64,000 nucleotides of DNA from assembly GCA_910578585.1 (NCBI GenBank), contig CAJTRG010000004.1, positions 1 to 64,000 of the forward strand, read 5' to 3'. Below the pieces are notes generated by a model that was not told the origin of the DNA, searched no databases, and was given only the letters and a program-made list of their open reading frames with translations. This document shows, one piece after another, positions 22,254 through 31,369 of this stretch; position 1 is the stretch's first letter; the number at the start of each line of letters is the position of its first letter. The position numbers and the translations under genes are program-made. Source of the stretch: an uncultured Mailhella sp. (GTDB taxonomy: Bacteria; Desulfobacterota; Desulfovibrionia; Desulfovibrionales; Desulfovibrionaceae).

Positions 22254-25055
22254 ATGTCTTTACGTGAGAAGCTTGGCTTCAAAGAAGAACCACTCTATAT
22301 TATGGACGGGAATGCCTTTATCTTTCGCGGATTTTTTGCCAATCAGCGTATGGCGCGTTCTGATTCTTTTCCCACGGGCTCAATCCATATTGTGGGTAAA
22401 ACAGTCTTTAAAATCTTGCGTGAAGAAAATCCCAAATATTTCCTTTTTGTGCTGGACGGCCAGGGCAAGCATTTTCGGCATGAGATCTATGCGGAATACA
22501 AGGCAAACCGCCCCCCGGCTCCTGAGGGCTTAAAACAGCAATTTGAGCCCACCAAAACCATGCTTGCGCGGCTGGGCATTCATGTGGAAGTTTCTGAAAA
22601 TGCAGAAGCGGACGATTATATTGCCAGCCTGGCAAAACTCTATTCCCCGGAACGCCCGGTTGTTATTATTGGCATGGATAAGGATTTGAAACAGTGTCTC
22701 AATGAAAATGTGGTGATGTGGGATCCGGCATCCAAGGAAGAGAAAATCGTCACCATGCAGTCCTTTATTGAGGAAACAGGGCTTCAGCCTCGCCAGTGGC
22801 CCGATGTGCAGGCACTCATTGGCGACAGTGCCGATAATATTCCCGGCGTAAAGGGTATTGGCGAAAAAACGGCAATCAAACTTTTTCAGGATTTCCCAAG
22901 CCTTGAAATTATCAAGGAACAATTTGAAAATTTGCCTGCCCCTGTCAAGAAGAAAATGGACGGCAATCTGGATGCTATGTTCCTCTACCGCCAGCTGACA
23001 ACGCTGAATACCGGCTGCTGCACGCTTTCTTTGCAGGAAATGCAGATAAATCCTGCCCATGAGCGCGAAGCATTGGGCTTTTTCAAAGAATATGAGCTCA
23101 GCTCCCTCGCCAAAGATTTTGAAACACTGGCAAAGAAAAAGATTATCACCATTGCCGAAGAAAGTTCTCTGCAGGGATCTTTGTTTTCTTTAGGCGCTTT
23201 TGGCGACCCTGAGCAAACACAAGAGAAAGAAGAAAAGCCTGCCCCCAAGCCAAAACATGTGGATGTTCATTCTCTGCCCAGCGCCAAGCACAAATGCCTT
23301 GCCCTTATTCCTGAAGCGAGCAGACAGGAAGGTGAACACGGCTTTTATTTTGCGCTTTGCGCCATGCCCGCAAGCCTGCATGGCATCAAGAATGCTGATA
23401 AGAGGGAAAAATCAAAGAAAAGCAAACAAGAGCAGTCAAGTCTTATTTCCCTTCTTGGCGAAGAAAAAACCAAGACAAGCTCTGATGTTTTTGCTCTGCC
23501 CTATGCGGAACGCGCTGACTATTATTTCAGCGGCCAGCTGACAGAATTAATGGGGCTTTTACAGGAAGCTGAACTGATTATTTCCTGTGATATCAAATCG
23601 TTATTCCATAGTTATCCTGTTTTATGGGAACAGTTTGCAGACAAAAACAATTTTTTTGATTTAGGCATTTCCGCCTGGCTTCTTTCCTCTGATGAAAAGA
23701 ATTATACCTGGCTCAGCCTTGCAAACCGCCATGCCACGGAACAAGGCTTATTCATGGAAAATCCTGCCACAGTTACTCTTTCGCTTTTTGAACACCATGT
23801 GCGACAAATGGAAGGACGTTCCCTGCTTTCGCTGATGGCAGAAATGGAAATGCCGCTTATTTCTGTGCTTTTTGCCATGGAACAGGCCGGCATACAGGTC
23901 AATATCGGAGCACTCTTTGAATTTTTGGAAGAAGTGCGGGATGAACTCGACAATCTCACCAACAAAATTTACGACATTGCCGGAACCAGTTTTAATATCC
24001 GTTCCGGCAAGCAGCTCAGCGATATTCTTTTCAAAAAACTTGATCTGCCCATGGCAAAAGCCACCAGAGGCGGGCAGGCTTCCACCTCACAAGAAGTGCT
24101 GGAAAAGCTGGCAGGTTCACACCCTGTGATTGAAGCTTTGCAGGAATTTCGAAAACTGGAAAAAATTCGTTCCACCTACCTTGAACCACTGCCCAAACAA
24201 ACAGGCGCGGACAGCCGCATTCACACAAGTTTCAACCAAACAGGCACGGGCACAGGACGCCTTTCTTCCAGCAATCCCAATTTGCAGAATATTCCTGTGC
24301 GCGGCGAACTGGGTCAAAGAATGCGCCAGTGTTTTGTGGCGAAAGAAGGGAGTTTGCTGGTTTCTGCGGACTATTCGCAAGTGGAACTGCGTGTGCTCGC
24401 TCACTGTTCCGGTGACAGCACCCTGCGCACGGCCTTTATGAATAATGAAGACATCCATGCGCGCACAGCCTCCCTTTTATACGATTGCAGTCTGGAAAGC
24501 GTCACTGCCGACATGCGCCGTCACGCAAAAACCATCAATTTTGGTCTGCTCTATGGCATGGGGCAGCGCAAGCTTTCTCAGGATTTGAATATTTCCATGC
24601 AGGAAGCGAAACGCTTTATGGAAGTCTATTTTGAGCGCTTCCAAACTATCAAAGAATTTTACGAAAAAGTCGAAAACTTTGCCCGCGAACACGCTTATGT
24701 GGTGACCATTGCCGGCAGACAGCGGAGTCTTCCCGATATCATGTCCAATAATCATCAGGCGCGGGCAATGGCAGAACGGCAGGCAGTCAATACCCTCATT
24801 CAGGGCAGCGCAGCTGATATTATCAAACTTGCCATGCTGGCTGTACACAAGGATAAACAGCTCAAGGAATGGAATGCGCGCCTTTTGCTGCAAATCCACG
24901 ACGAACTGATTTTGGAAGTGCCGGAAGCACACGCCGAACACGCCGGCAAGCGCGTGGCTGAAATCATGATGAATATTGCGCCCCTGGGCAAGCGGCTTTC
25001 TGTACCCCTGCTTGTGGATTATGGGGTTGGCAGGAACTGGGGGCAGGCACATTAA
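22254..25055 (+). CDS. polA: DNA polymerase I
   Basis: A 933-residue repair and Okazaki-fragment polymerase. Residues 1-290 form the 5'-3' exonuclease (YIMDGNAFIFRGFF; EADDYIASLA; IIGMDKDLKQCL; LIGDSADNIPGVKGIGEKTA). The polymerase domain fills the C-terminal half: TGRLSSSNPNLQNIPVR, motif A LLVSADYSQVELRVLAH, the finger helix RRHAKTINFGLLYGMG and motif C LLLQIHDELILEV. The middle 3'-5' exonuclease region is present in length, but the usual DxE motif is not evident, so proofreading is doubtful. About 120 charged residues rich in Lys/Glu sit between the exonuclease and the middle domain. Confidence 0.97.
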   Translation: MSLREKLGFKEEPLYIMDGNAFIFRGFFANQRMARSDSFPTGSIHIVGKTVFKILREENPKYFLFVLDGQGKHFRHEIYAEYKANRPPAPEGLKQQFEPTKTMLARLGIHVEVSENAEADDYIASLAKLYSPERPVVIIGMDKDLKQCLNENVVMWDPASKEEKIVTMQSFIEETGLQPRQWPDVQALIGDSADNIPGVKGIGEKTAIKLFQDFPSLEIIKEQFENLPAPVKKKMDGNLDAMFLYRQLTTLNTGCCTLSLQEMQINPAHEREALGFFKEYELSSLAKDFETLAKKKIITIAEESSLQGSLFSLGAFGDPEQTQEKEEKPAPKPKHVDVHSLPSAKHKCLALIPEASRQEGEHGFYFALCAMPASLHGIKNADKREKSKKSKQEQSSLISLLGEEKTKTSSDVFALPYAERADYYFSGQLTELMGLLQEAELIISCDIKSLFHSYPVLWEQFADKNNFFDLGISAWLLSSDEKNYTWLSLANRHATEQGLFMENPATVTLSLFEHHVRQMEGRSLLSLMAEMEMPLISVLFAMEQAGIQVNIGALFEFLEEVRDELDNLTNKIYDIAGTSFNIRSGKQLSDILFKKLDLPMAKATRGGQASTSQEVLEKLAGSHPVIEALQEFRKLEKIRSTYLEPLPKQTGADSRIHTSFNQTGTGTGRLSSSNPNLQNIPVRGELGQRMRQCFVAKEGSLLVSADYSQVELRVLAHCSGDSTLRTAFMNNEDIHARTASLLYDCSLESVTADMRRHAKTINFGLLYGMGQRKLSQDLNISMQEAKRFMEVYFERFQTIKEFYEKVENFAREHAYVVTIAGRQRSLPDIMSNNHQARAMAERQAVNTLIQGSAADIIKLAMLAVHKDKQLKEWNARLLLQIHDELILEVPEAHAEHAGKRVAEIMMNIAPLGKRLSVPLLVDYGVGRNWGQAH

Positions 25056-26008
25056 TGCTTGAAAATTTGGCATTTCTCCCGCCGCTCAAACCGCTTTTGC
25101 ACTTGTTTACCGGGCTTGCTGTCGGCTTATTTTTCGCATCCTTTTTAGAGGCGCTCAATTTGACGCAATATATTGCCAAACTGACCCGCCCCTTTGTCAA
25201 ATATGCCCATTTAAACAGCCTTTCTGCCAGCAGTTTTGCCTTGGCGCTCTTTTCGCCGGCCTCAGCCAACGCTATGCTGGGGGAAGCTTTGCAAAGCAAG
25301 AAAATCAGTGAGAAAGAAGTAATTATTTCCAACCTTTTCAATAGCCTGCCTTCAACACTGACCCATATTCCGACCTTCTTTTTCATGTCTTTTCCTATTT
25401 TAGGGAAAGCTGCCGTTATTTATACCGGTATTTCCTGTATTACTGCACTCTTCCGTACAGCGGCAACGGTTCTGGTTGGGCGTTTTCTCCTGCCTGCCTG
25501 CACCTCTGAACAAATCCTCTCTGAACAAAAATTGCCCGAAAAAAAGCTTGTGGCTCAGGCTCTTTCCCTTGCCTGGAAACGCTTTTTGAAGCGCCTGCCG
25601 CGCCTTTTATTTATTGGTATTCCTGTCTATTTTCTGATGTTTTATTTACAGTATTTTGGCTGTTTCAAAAGTCTGGAAAACTGGCTGGTCAATTCCCTTG
25701 GCTTTGATTTTCTAAAACCGGAAAGCCTCAGTATTATTGTCCTTTATATGGCGGCGGAGCTTCGGGCATCCCTTGTGGCAGGGGGTACAGTCTATCAGGC
25801 AGGCCTGCTCAGCGCAAACGAAGTTGTTCTTGCCCTGCTCATCGGCAATATTCTCTCCACGCCCATGCGCGGCATACGCCACCAGCTGCCTGCCTATGCC
25901 AGCTATTACCCAGCAGGATTTGCCGTAAAACTGCTCTGCTGCAACCAGTTCTCCCGCGCACTCTCCACTGCCCTTGTGGCTGTCCTCTATTATTTGCTGT
26001 TTTTCTAA
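25055..26008 (+). CDS. Nucleoside-recognition (Gate) domain integral membrane protein
   Basis: A 317-residue multi-pass membrane protein whose start codon overlaps the polA stop (TAATG), so it is translationally coupled. I count about eight hydrophobic segments. Segments such as SASSFALALFSPASANAMLGEAL, SNLFNSLPSTLTHIPTFFF and ALLIGNILSTPMRGIRHQLP, with conserved Asn, Ser and Pro in the middle of helices, resemble Gate/nucleoside-recognition proteins found in many anaerobes and archaea. No transport substrate is established for this group. Confidence 0.6.
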   Translation: MLENLAFLPPLKPLLHLFTGLAVGLFFASFLEALNLTQYIAKLTRPFVKYAHLNSLSASSFALALFSPASANAMLGEALQSKKISEKEVIISNLFNSLPSTLTHIPTFFFMSFPILGKAAVIYTGISCITALFRTAATVLVGRFLLPACTSEQILSEQKLPEKKLVAQALSLAWKRFLKRLPRLLFIGIPVYFLMFYLQYFGCFKSLENWLVNSLGFDFLKPESLSIIVLYMAAELRASLVAGGTVYQAGLLSANEVVLALLIGNILSTPMRGIRHQLPAYASYYPAGFAVKLLCCNQFSRALSTALVAVLYYLLFF

Positions 26009-26123
26009 AACACATTTTCAAGCGGATTTCATCTTGGAAGTGATTGACGCAGCCCCCTTGCTTATATAGCCTTGAGCATAAGGATTAAAATTCTTTAGAC
26101 AAAGCAAATAGAGGGGTTTTCAC

Positions 26124-26369
26124 ATGAAAAGAATGAGTTCGCTTCTCATGAGTTTGTTTATGCTGCCGGTGACAGCCGCTCTCCCGTCTGATGGCTGTGG
26201 TGTTCCCAACTATGATATTCAGCGATATGGCAATATCACCATAACAGGCTATATAAAATCTTCCAAAACATCTTCAGGCAAGGATACTTTCTATTTGGTA
26301 TGGGGTAATTTCAGGATTATTTTTTGCACCTATTGCTATTTATGTTAGCGTGAAGTCAGGAGGAAATTA
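26124..26369 (+). pseudogene. Probable frameshifted remnant of a membrane protein (possibly an NSS-type symporter tail)
   Basis: An ATG at 26124 opens 74 codons with a hydrophobic start (SSLLMSLFMLPVTAALP) and then polar residues, ending at 26348. In the +1 frame the same DNA reads RILSIWYGVISGLFFAPIAI to a stop at 26369, immediately before the next ORF (TAATATG). That hydrophobic tail looks like the last helix of sodium:neurotransmitter-type symporters, whose gene is often followed by a very small subunit. I read the whole as a deleted, shifted relic. The alternative is a genuine small secreted protein of 74 residues. Confidence 0.4.
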
Positions 26370-26371
26370 AT

Positions 26372-26473
26372 ATGCCACCTATTTGGATTTTTATTACTGC
26401 CCTATCTATTGCTGCTGGCACATTCGCTGTTTATATTGTCCATAAAGCAGAAAAACAAAACAAAGAAAAATAG
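26372..26473 (+). CDS. Small single-span membrane protein (33 residues)
   Basis: The ATG at 26372 follows a strong AGGAGG site and yields 33 residues: one hydrophobic helix (IWIFITALSIAAGTFAVYIV) and a basic tail (HKAEKQNKEK). This resembles in size and topology the MetS-like small subunits of NSS transporters. A strong terminator follows at once, which supports a real transcript end. Assignment is inferred from topology and context only. Confidence 0.5.
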   Translation: MPPIWIFITALSIAAGTFAVYIVHKAEKQNKEK

Positions 26474-26480
26474 ACGATTA

Positions 26481-26513
26481 AAGCCCTTGATTATTTCAAG
26501 GGCTTTATTTTTT
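26481..26513 (+). terminator. Rho-independent terminator after the small membrane protein
   Basis: AAGCCCTTGA-TTAT-TTCAAGGGCTT followed by TATTTTTT. Confidence 0.85.
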
Positions 26514-26528
26514 GTGTAAAGCATACAA

Positions 26529-26563
26529 CAAAAAAGGCACCGACTTTTGGTCAGTGCCTTTTA
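26529..26563 (-). terminator. Rho-independent terminator of groESL
   Basis: On the minus strand AAAAGGCACTGAC-CAAAA-GTCGGTGCC is followed by TTTTTT, about 35 bases beyond the groEL stop. Confidence 0.85.
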
Positions 26564-26598
26564 TATTTTTATAAAGCGTTGTTATGCAGCGCGGGGAA

Positions 26599-28242
26599 TT
26601 AATACATTCCGCCCATGCCGCCCATGCCGCCGCCCATTGGAGGCATAGCTGGAGCTTCTTCTTTCTTTGGAGCTTCTGCAATAGCGCATTCGGTGGTGAG
26701 GAGAAGGCCTGCAACACCGGCAGCGTGTTGGAGAGCAAAACGAGTTACTTGTTTTGGATCGATAACACCGGCTTTCAAGAGGTCTTCGTATTCACCGGTT
26801 GCAGCGTTGAAGCCAAAGCCGTCCTTGCCGCCGCGTACTTTTTCAACAACAACAGAACCTTCAAAACCTGCGTTTGCAGCGATTTGACGGAGAGGTTCTT
26901 CAATAGCACGGCGAACAATGTTTACACCGGCAACTTCGTCGTCGTCAACAACTTTGAGATCGTCAAGAATTTTGCTTGCGCGGATAAATGCAGTTCCGCC
27001 GCCAGGAACAATACCTTCAGCAACAGCTGCACGGGTAGCGTTGAGTGCATCTTCTACGCGGTCTTTCTTTTCTTTCATTTCAACTTCAGTTGCAGCGCCA
27101 ACATGAATTACAGCTACGCCGCCAACGAGTTTAGCAAGACGTTCCTGAAGTTTTTCGCGGTCGTAATCAGAAGAAGATTCTTCGATTTGAGCGCGGATTT
27201 GTTTTACACGAGCCTTGATGTCTTCAGATTTGCCGTGACCGTCAACAATAACAGTATTGTCTTTGTCAATGCGAACGCTCTTACAGGTACCAAGATCAGC
27301 AACAGTCATGTTTTCAAGTTTGATGCCCATTTCTTCAGCAACAACAGTACCGCCGGTCAAAATAGCGATATCTTGGAGCATTGCTTTACGGCGATCACCA
27401 AAACCAGGAGCTTTTACAGCAGCAACTTGAATGGTACCACGCAGACGGTTTACAACGAGGGTAGCAAGAGCTTCGCCTTCGATATCTTCAGCAATGATAA
27501 GGAGAGGACGGTTCATTTTTGCAACTTGTTCAAGAACAGGGAGCATTTCTTTCATGCTGGTGATTTTCTTTTCTTGAAGAAGAATGTATGGATTTTCCAG
27601 TTCGCAGATAAGTTTTTCAGTATCGGTTACAAAATAAGGGGAGAGGTAACCGCGGTCGAACTGCATACCTTCAACAGTATCGAGAGTGGTTTCAAGGCCT
27701 TTTGCTTCTTCAACAGTGATAACGCCTTCTTTACCAACTTTACCCATAGCTTCTGCAATGATGTTGCCGATGGTTGCATCAGAGTTAGCAGAAATGGTAC
27801 CAACTTGAGCAATTTCTTTTTGGTCGCGTGTAGGTTTAGCGATATTGCCAAGTTCAGCGGTAATGGCTTCAACAGCTTTATCAATACCGCGTTTGATTGG
27901 CATTGGGTTACGGCCGGCGGCAACAAGTTTTACGCCTTCATGGTAAATAGCCTGAGCCAAAATGGTAGCAGTTGTGGTACCGTCACCGGCAGCTTCGTTG
28001 GTTTTGGAAGCAACGTCACGAACGAGCTGTGCACCCATGTTTTCGAATTTATCTTCAAGTTCGATTTCTTTAGCAACAGATACACCGTCTTTGGTGATTA
28101 CAGGAGCACCATAGGATTTTTCAATAAGAACGTTGCGTCCTTTAGGGCCTAAGGTTACTTTTACAGCGTTGGCAAGTTTATCAACACCAGCTGCCAAACG
28201 TTCACGAGCTTTTGCGTCAAAAAGAATTTCTTTTGCAGACAT
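26599..28242 (-). CDS. groEL: 60 kDa chaperonin GroEL
   Basis: A 547-residue ring-forming chaperonin. Landmarks include KVTLGPKGRNVLIEKSYG, the ATP-binding GDGTTTATILAQ, apical-domain LSPYFVTD and APGFGDRRKAMLQDIA, VGGVAVIHVGAATEVEMKEKKDR and the Gly/Met-rich tail GGGMGGMGGMY. It follows groES by 35 bases and shares its transcript. Codon use is strongly biased, fitting high expression. Confidence 0.98.
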   Translation of the reverse strand: MSAKEILFDAKARERLAAGVDKLANAVKVTLGPKGRNVLIEKSYGAPVITKDGVSVAKEIELEDKFENMGAQLVRDVASKTNEAAGDGTTTATILAQAIYHEGVKLVAAGRNPMPIKRGIDKAVEAITAELGNIAKPTRDQKEIAQVGTISANSDATIGNIIAEAMGKVGKEGVITVEEAKGLETTLDTVEGMQFDRGYLSPYFVTDTEKLICELENPYILLQEKKITSMKEMLPVLEQVAKMNRPLLIIAEDIEGEALATLVVNRLRGTIQVAAVKAPGFGDRRKAMLQDIAILTGGTVVAEEMGIKLENMTVADLGTCKSVRIDKDNTVIVDGHGKSEDIKARVKQIRAQIEESSSDYDREKLQERLAKLVGGVAVIHVGAATEVEMKEKKDRVEDALNATRAAVAEGIVPGGGTAFIRASKILDDLKVVDDDEVAGVNIVRRAIEEPLRQIAANAGFEGSVVVEKVRGGKDGFGFNAATGEYEDLLKAGVIDPKQVTRFALQHAAGVAGLLLTTECAIAEAPKKEEAPAMPPMGGGMGGMGGMY

Positions 28243-28277
28243 TATATTTATCTCCTAAAATTTATCTCAAAAATTTA

Positions 28278-28565
28278 TTATGAAAGAACAGCCAAAATAT
28301 CTTCTTCTTTCAAAACAAGATATTCTTCGCCTTCGTATTTTAATTCTGTGCCAACATATTTTCCGAAAAGAACAATGTCGCCTTCTTTTACTTCAAGAGG
28401 AACACGGGTGCCGTCTGCCAAAATTCTGCCGGAACCAACAGCAATAACTTTTGCCTGAGATGGTTTTTCTTTAGCTGACTCAGGAATAAAAAGACCACCA
28501 GCAGTTTTTTCTTCGCGATCTGAGCGTTTTACAAGCACACGGTCATTAAGGGGTTTAAAACTCAT
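28278..28565 (-). CDS. groES: 10 kDa co-chaperonin GroES
   Basis: A 95-residue lid of the GroEL ring. It has LNDRVLVKRSDREEKTAGG with the mobile-loop GGLFIPESAKEKP, and GDIVLFGKYVGTELKYEGEEYLVLKEEDILAVL. GGAGGAT precedes the ATG. No CIRCE element is visible upstream; instead a short palindrome lies at 28610-28624. Confidence 0.97.
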   Translation of the reverse strand: MSFKPLNDRVLVKRSDREEKTAGGLFIPESAKEKPSQAKVIAVGSGRILADGTRVPLEVKEGDIVLFGKYVGTELKYEGEEYLVLKEEDILAVLS

Positions 28566-28609
28566 GGAAACTATCCTCCAACAAGATTGTTTTTATTTTT
28601 AAATATTTG

Positions 28610-28624
28610 GTCACGTTTAGTGAC
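28610..28624 (-). promoter_or_regulatory. Palindrome upstream of groES
   Basis: GTCAC-N5-GTGAC lies 45 bases upstream of the groES start, flanked by TT and AAA that extend the symmetry. It is not the CIRCE/HrcA sequence (TTAGCACTC-N9-GAGTGCTAA), so heat-shock control may use a different factor. A candidate operator only. Confidence 0.35.
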
Positions 28625-28811
28625 AAAAACATAAATAATGCTTTTTTTTGAGTTGAAAAGGGGTAAAAGTATAATTTTTTTAAATTATTTTTTTAATCCT
28701 TTTAATTCTATAAGTTAGCTTATTAACTTTTTTTACATTTTATTAATTCTTTGCAAAAAAGGAAAAATTGGCTATGATTTTGTTCTCGTATAATTACGTT
28801 TTTGGAAGGCT

Positions 28812-29711
28812 ATGGCAAAGTTTATAATTAAACAAAGTCTCATTTTTCTGCTGGCATTTTTCCTTTTTGCAATATTAGCAAATGGGGTGAGCTTTTTGTT
28901 AATAGATACCTTGTTTGCCTTTTTTGATTATCCCAATTTCCCCGCCACGCTCACGAATCCGCTGTATGTACTTTTTCCGGCTGTTTTTGCCTATTTTTCC
29001 GTGCCCAGCCTGACGCTGATTAGTTTGCAGCACCAGTTTTCTCTGAAAAAACGCTTCGCGCTCATGCTGGAAAGCCATGGATTTTTCTTCTTCTGGCAAG
29101 TGCTGTTTTGGGCTTTCTTCTGCTGTTTTACCTTGTATTTTGCAGAAATCATTTTGCAGGCCATTCTCGGCTACACCAAACAAATCGACGCCAGTCTGAC
29201 CAGCATTTACATGCCCCTTGTGCTGACCAAGCTCATGCCCCTTTTTGCCATTTTATTTTTGTGGATATCCCTGCGCACAACGCTTTATCTCATAAAAGAT
29301 GAAGAGCAAAAGAGCGGCATGGACGCACAGGCAGAATACACCTTTTCGTTCACTGCCAAAGAAATAGAACGGGCTTTTACGCTGGTGGATATTGGCAACA
29401 CAGGCCTTCTTATTTGCGTGCTGATTATCTTCCTGCCCCTTGATTTTGGCGGTTATGAACCAAAACTCTGCTCACAGCCTCTTATTTTTCTGGTTTGTTA
29501 TCTCCATTATTATCTGGTGCATTTATACAGAACAGAAAAACGCAAGTGCCTGCTTCTGCTCGGCATGGGACTGCAAATTGCCCTCTTTGGAGTTGCCTTG
29601 TATCTGGAAGATACGCTGTATCAAGTCGTTTTTGCAGGGTATTTTATAAGCCAGGCATATGCCTATTTCCTCTTTCTCCGCCACGGCAAAGACTTTTTCA
29701 CAAGACCGTAG
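28812..29711 (+). CDS. Uncharacterised multi-pass membrane protein
   Basis: I do not recognise this 299-residue protein. It has about eight hydrophobic segments, many of them Phe-rich (LIFLLAFFLFAILANGVSFL; FFFFWQVLFWAFFCCFTLYF), and one cytoplasmic-looking polar loop (KDEEQKSGMDAQAEYTFSFT) in the middle. No catalytic motif is visible. GGAAGG precedes the ATG, and a good TATAAT lies at 28789-28794 with a poor, closely spaced -35. It is a single-gene unit between groES and a repeat region; the biased Phe/Leu content follows from the AT-rich code. Confidence 0.75.
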   Translation: MAKFIIKQSLIFLLAFFLFAILANGVSFLLIDTLFAFFDYPNFPATLTNPLYVLFPAVFAYFSVPSLTLISLQHQFSLKKRFALMLESHGFFFFWQVLFWAFFCCFTLYFAEIILQAILGYTKQIDASLTSIYMPLVLTKLMPLFAILFLWISLRTTLYLIKDEEQKSGMDAQAEYTFSFTAKEIERAFTLVDIGNTGLLICVLIIFLPLDFGGYEPKLCSQPLIFLVCYLHYYLVHLYRTEKRKCLLLLGMGLQIALFGVALYLEDTLYQVVFAGYFISQAYAYFLFLRHGKDFFTRP

Positions 29712-29719
29712 AGACTATT

Positions 29720-30054
29720 TTTTTATGGGGGAGATGATAGCTCTGCTGTCGCTATCAGTAAGGCTCGTAAACTCGCCAACGGCTGCCGCTCCCCCCATAC
29801 CCCCCTCATCGCTCCTGATACAGCCGTTCGACAACTCGTTAGAGTTTAAGTCAATACGGATTGTTCAGATTCTCGTCCTGTGAGACCTAGCAACTCAAAG
29901 AGTTTGCGACAGGATACACAGGGAGTTTTTATTTCATAAAAACAAGAATTTTGACGCTTGGATATTATTTGAAAACGACCTAATAGACTATTAAAAAATT
30001 TAAACCCAAAACCGTTTGGTCTGGGGCTGTTCATATTTTTTTGCGTACTGGCTA
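29720..30054. repeat. Gene-free region with decayed dispersed repeat
   Basis: No gene is seen between 29712 and 30054. Bases 29737-29795 (CTCTGCTGTCGCTATC..., CTCGTAAACTCGCCAACGG) resemble the repeats at 6275-6345 and 40636-40710. CAACTCGTTAGAGTTTAAG and CCCCCCATACCCCCC lie in the same stretch. From about 29870 the sequence is plain AT-rich spacer. Confidence 0.55.
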
Positions 30055-30837
30055 TTATAAAAATAACTCTGCTTCTTTTCTGGCTGACGCGGCCTTTGCC
30101 AGCATTGCGCTTATCATGTCCATAGTTGCTTGCGGGCTGAACTGACGGGCGTTTTTCGGACAATATTTTACGCAGGCGCCGCAGCGTATGCACACAGAAT
30201 TATCTGTTTCGCATGGACTGTCAGCCGGTATTGCCCCGCTTGGGCAAACGTCTGCACATTTGCCACACTGCACGCATTTTTCAGAATCTGCCAAAACAGA
30301 AAGAGGAACAAAGCCAGCAGGAGCGGGCTTTTGAACGGGATAGGCGCCGGGAATTTTTTCCAGACGCTTGTCGTTTTTGGCTTGTTCAAGGATTTGCAGG
30401 CCAAAGTCGCCTAAGCGCTTTTCGTCACTGCTGTCGGGTCTTGCCGCTGCAAACTGGGAAGCAATGGAGTGCTGGGCAATGGCTGCCACCGCTGCCACAG
30501 TATTAAATCCTGCCTTTTGTGCCCATTCGTGCAAATCAAGCAGCGCTCCTTCATACTCGCGGTTGCCGTAAACCGCAACAAGGGCACAGGGAGTATTTTT
30601 TCCTTCCAGCAGGCCAAAAATTTGTTCTGCTATTTTTGGGACTCTTCCGGCATAAACAGGAAAGCCGAAGAATACTAAATCGTTTTCTCTAAAAACTATT
30701 TTTACCTTTCTGCCTGCAGGCAAAGTCAAATCATGCTCAATGCAGCCGCCTGCAAAATTGGCTGCCAACGTTTTCAAGACCTTTGCTGTGCCGCCGCATG
30801 GACTGAAATATACCAAATGAATCTTGTCTATCTGCAT
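30055..30837 (-). CDS. EFR1-family flavodoxin-ferredoxin fusion protein
   Basis: A 260-residue redox protein. The N-terminal flavodoxin-like domain (about 1-145) starts IHLVYFSPCGGTAKVLKTLA, with the FMN-phosphate loop SPCGGTAK, and contains VFFGFPVYAGRVP. The C-terminal part has two [4Fe-4S] motifs, CVQCGKCADVCPSGAIP and CIRCGACVKYCPKNAR. EFR1 proteins are common in anaerobes and are thought to pass electrons between ferredoxin-like partners and flavin. The start at 30837 follows AAGGGAAC. The frame is open further upstream, but that part lies inside a repeat. Confidence 0.88.
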   Translation of the reverse strand: MQIDKIHLVYFSPCGGTAKVLKTLAANFAGGCIEHDLTLPAGRKVKIVFRENDLVFFGFPVYAGRVPKIAEQIFGLLEGKNTPCALVAVYGNREYEGALLDLHEWAQKAGFNTVAAVAAIAQHSIASQFAAARPDSSDEKRLGDFGLQILEQAKNDKRLEKIPGAYPVQKPAPAGFVPLSVLADSEKCVQCGKCADVCPSGAIPADSPCETDNSVCIRCGACVKYCPKNARQFSPQATMDMISAMLAKAASARKEAELFL

Positions 30838-30847
30838 AAGTGTTCCC

Positions 30848-30893
30848 TTGAACTGCACCCCATTGATTGGACAAAGCCGAACCAATACATGAG
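30848..30893. repeat. Decayed copy of the IS-end-like inverted repeat
   Basis: ACTGCACCCCATTGATTGG, ACAAAGCCGAA, CCAATACATGAGC has the same layout as the 62-base palindrome at 14083-14144, with a damaged right arm. It sits between the EFR1 start and hicB. Confidence 0.6.
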
Positions 30894-30904
30894 CTTTTTA
30901 TGTT

Positions 30905-31324
30905 CTAATAAGCTAATCCAGCTTTTGTTAAATAATTTGAACGAGTAAGACCTAATTGTTCTGCTTTTTTGTCAATAGTTTCTAAAGCTGATTTAGGGAA
31001 ACTCACCATTACTTTTACAGGCTTTTGGCTCATTTCCGGTGCTTTGAAATATTGAAATAACGGATCAAAAGTTAAGTCCGTATATTCGGCATCTTCCTCT
31101 AATAATTCTTTTGCTTTTTCTTTTATTTGCTCAATGGTTGAGGGAGTAGGAATATTTCTTCTTTCAAGGGTATATGCTTCAAGAGAAATATTGAGCACGT
31201 CTTGAGCCATAAAAATACATTCCTCAAGGTCTTTTCCTTGTGTTACAGCTTCTGGGAAATCTGGAAATTCCGCAATAAAATAACCGTCTGTTGATTTAGT
31301 AATGATTGCAAAATAGCTGCTCAT
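30905..31324 (-). CDS. hicB: HicB-family antitoxin
   Basis: A 139-residue antitoxin. The N-terminal partially degraded RNase H-like HicB fold covers residues 1-60 (FAIITKSTDGYFIAEFPDFP, AVTQGKDLEECIFMAQDVL). The C-terminal ribbon-helix-helix-like part (VKVMVSFPKSALETIDKKAEQLG, SNYLTKA) would bind the operator DNA. AAGGATATTCT precedes the ATG. It lies 45 bases after hicA on the same strand. Confidence 0.9.
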   Translation of the reverse strand: MSSYFAIITKSTDGYFIAEFPDFPEAVTQGKDLEECIFMAQDVLNISLEAYTLERRNIPTPSTIEQIKEKAKELLEEDAEYTDLTFDPLFQYFKAPEMSQKPVKVMVSFPKSALETIDKKAEQLGLTRSNYLTKAGLAY

Positions 31325-31369
31325 AGAATATCCTTTTTTGCAGGAGAAAAAGGGATTTCTTCCTTTTTC

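Noticed and set aside
26584..28152. A 522-codon plus-strand open frame opposite groEL
   Set aside because: It is antisense to a strongly codon-biased gene and has no domain or ribosome binding site; such frames arise from biased codon use.
28566..28811. CIRCE or sigma-32 promoter expected before groES
   Set aside because: Neither TTAGCACTC-N9-GAGTGCTAA nor CTTGAA/CCCCAT-type boxes could be found; only a different short palindrome is present.
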